From the NCBI GenBank assembly GCA_946482625.1, contig CAMLSH010000232.1, positions 1 to 6,305 of the forward strand: DNA of 6,305 nt. The letters are read 5' to 3'. Shown one piece after another: positions 5,650 through 6,305 of the stretch. The number at the start of each line of letters is the position of its first letter. The stretch's first letter is position 1. The stretch is from an uncultured Opitutaceae bacterium (GTDB lineage: Bacteria > Verrucomicrobiota > Verrucomicrobiae > Opitutales > Opitutaceae). The position numbers were made by a program, and so were the translations under genes. The notes beneath the pieces are model-generated. The model worked only from the letters and a program-made list of their open reading frames with translations. It was not told the origin of the DNA and did no database searches.

Positions 5650-6213
5650 TCAGAACAGGAACCGCACCGAGGCCTGCACCAACAAAACAGTGCCGCTGGT
5701 CGTGAAGCGCGTGTCGTCCTGCCCGAGCACTTTCAAGCCGCCATCGAAAACGATGCGATCTTCCCACTGGTACTGCACCCCGCCGGTCACGCCGACGGTG
5801 ATCGAGTCGTCCGTATCATCCCCGAGGATATGGAAGCCCGGACTGGCCTCGGCCTTTTGCGAAACCCGGCCGATCGAACCGCCCGCGTACGCGGAAAACT
5901 TTGGCGTGATCGGAATCCGGTATTTGTAGGTCGCCAGGATGTGCCTGAAATCCAGCTCAAACGGCGCATAGCCCTCATCCGGCTCGGTCTCAAATTGCAC
6001 GAATTCCAATTCGACGCTGTGCCGTCCGCTGAACGCCACGCCCACGGCCGCCCCCAACCCTAACGCGTTATCGAAATCGCTGCCCGGCACCGCCAGCACG
6101 AGCGATGGCTGCACGTAAAAACGAGCGGCGGCCGGCGCAGTTGTACTCGCGGTCTGCGCCGCCGCGACTGTCGCCACACACGCGCTGAATAGAAATAGAA
6201 GGGTGTTTTTCAT
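5650..6213 (-). CDS. Small outer-membrane beta-barrel protein
   Basis: The 187-aa product has a signal peptide (1-19, MKNTLLFLFSACVATVAAA, cleavage before Q20), so it is exported through Sec. The mature part alternates polar and hydrophobic residues in about eight stretches (roughly 31-42, 49-61, 65-77, 87-101, 104-117, 136-150, 153-165, 174-187), as in eight-strand OmpA/OmpX-like barrels. The chain ends in phenylalanine (SVRFLF), the usual signal for the barrel-assembly (BAM) complex. YAGGSIGRVSQ and VGVTGGVQYQW are typical strand sequences. There is no peptidoglycan-binding domain. The function is not recognisable; small barrels of this type serve in adhesion, membrane integrity or defence. 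The start ATG 6213 is set by the signal peptide, although no Shine-Dalgarno is visible. It is a single-gene unit ending in the terminator at 5621-5591. Confidence 0.88.
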   Translation of the reverse strand: MKNTLLFLFSACVATVAAAQTASTTAPAAARFYVQPSLVLAVPGSDFDNALGLGAAVGVAFSGRHSVELEFVQFETEPDEGYAPFELDFRHILATYKYRIPITPKFSAYAGGSIGRVSQKAEASPGFHILGDDTDDSITVGVTGGVQYQWEDRIVFDGGLKVLGQDDTRFTTSGTVLLVQASVRFLF

Positions 6214-6233
6214 GGTAGGGTTTGTTAGGAAAC

Positions 6234-6253
6234 GCGGCGCCGCACGAAAGTGC
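6234..6253. other. Dyad sequences upstream of the outer-membrane protein gene
   Basis: A 10-bp palindrome GCGGCGCCGC (6234-6243) adjoins a small hairpin GCAC-GAAA-GTGC (6242-6253), 20-40 nt before the ATG at 6213. Either could lie in the leader or be an operator. The rest of 6214-6305 shows no convincing promoter or gene. Confidence 0.25.
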
Positions 6254-6305
6254 CCGCGCTATCTTGGGAAAATCCATTTCCACCGTCGAAGCAAGCCGCC
6301 GCCCA

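Noticed and set aside
5650..6063. Plus-strand frames opposite the outer-membrane protein
   Set aside because: They show no signal peptide, domain or ribosome site and mirror the barrel gene's codon structure.

Overview
All seven genes supported here lie on the minus strand, so they are read from high to low coordinates. The DNA is GC-rich with a strong G/C third-position bias. One gene encodes a probable outer-membrane beta-barrel, so the organism should be a diderm (Gram-negative) bacterium. A secreted GH28 pectin-type hydrolase, frequent weak Shine-Dalgarno sites and several GTG/ATG start choices would fit a polysaccharide-degrading lineage such as Verrucomicrobiota (Opitutaceae-like). That assignment is an impression from composition and gene style and was not tested.

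Layout in transcription order. (1) 6213-5650: a small secreted eight-strand-type outer-membrane barrel protein, closed by a clear intrinsic terminator at 5621-5591. (2) 5505-4333: a 12-TM MFS transporter with a fucose-permease-like flavour. (3) 4319-4282: two tandem 18-bp near-palindromes in the short gap before the next gene, with a perfect -35-like TTGACA inside one of them. (4) 4271-3636: a two-gene unit of a four-TM membrane protein with a DELQ motif and a 64-aa Cro/C1-type repressor, coupled by a 9-nt gap. (5) 3592-2129: a secreted alpha/beta hydrolase 43 nt downstream, possibly in the same transcript. (6) 2046-885: an ECF sigma factor and a four-TM protein whose start overlaps the sigma gene's end by 14 nt. 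(7) 806-1: the first 268 codons of a secreted GH28 glycoside hydrolase that runs out of the window.

Two regulatory modules dominate. The membrane-protein/Cro-C1 pair looks self-regulated through the tandem palindromes, and the hydrolase may be an output. The sigma-factor/membrane-protein pair looks like a sigma factor held by a membrane-bound partner, but the partner has no zinc-binding anti-sigma motif and contains no cysteine. The best candidate for an under-described system is the DELQ membrane protein plus Cro/C1 regulator with its paired operator. No RNA gene, mobile element or CRISPR array was seen.
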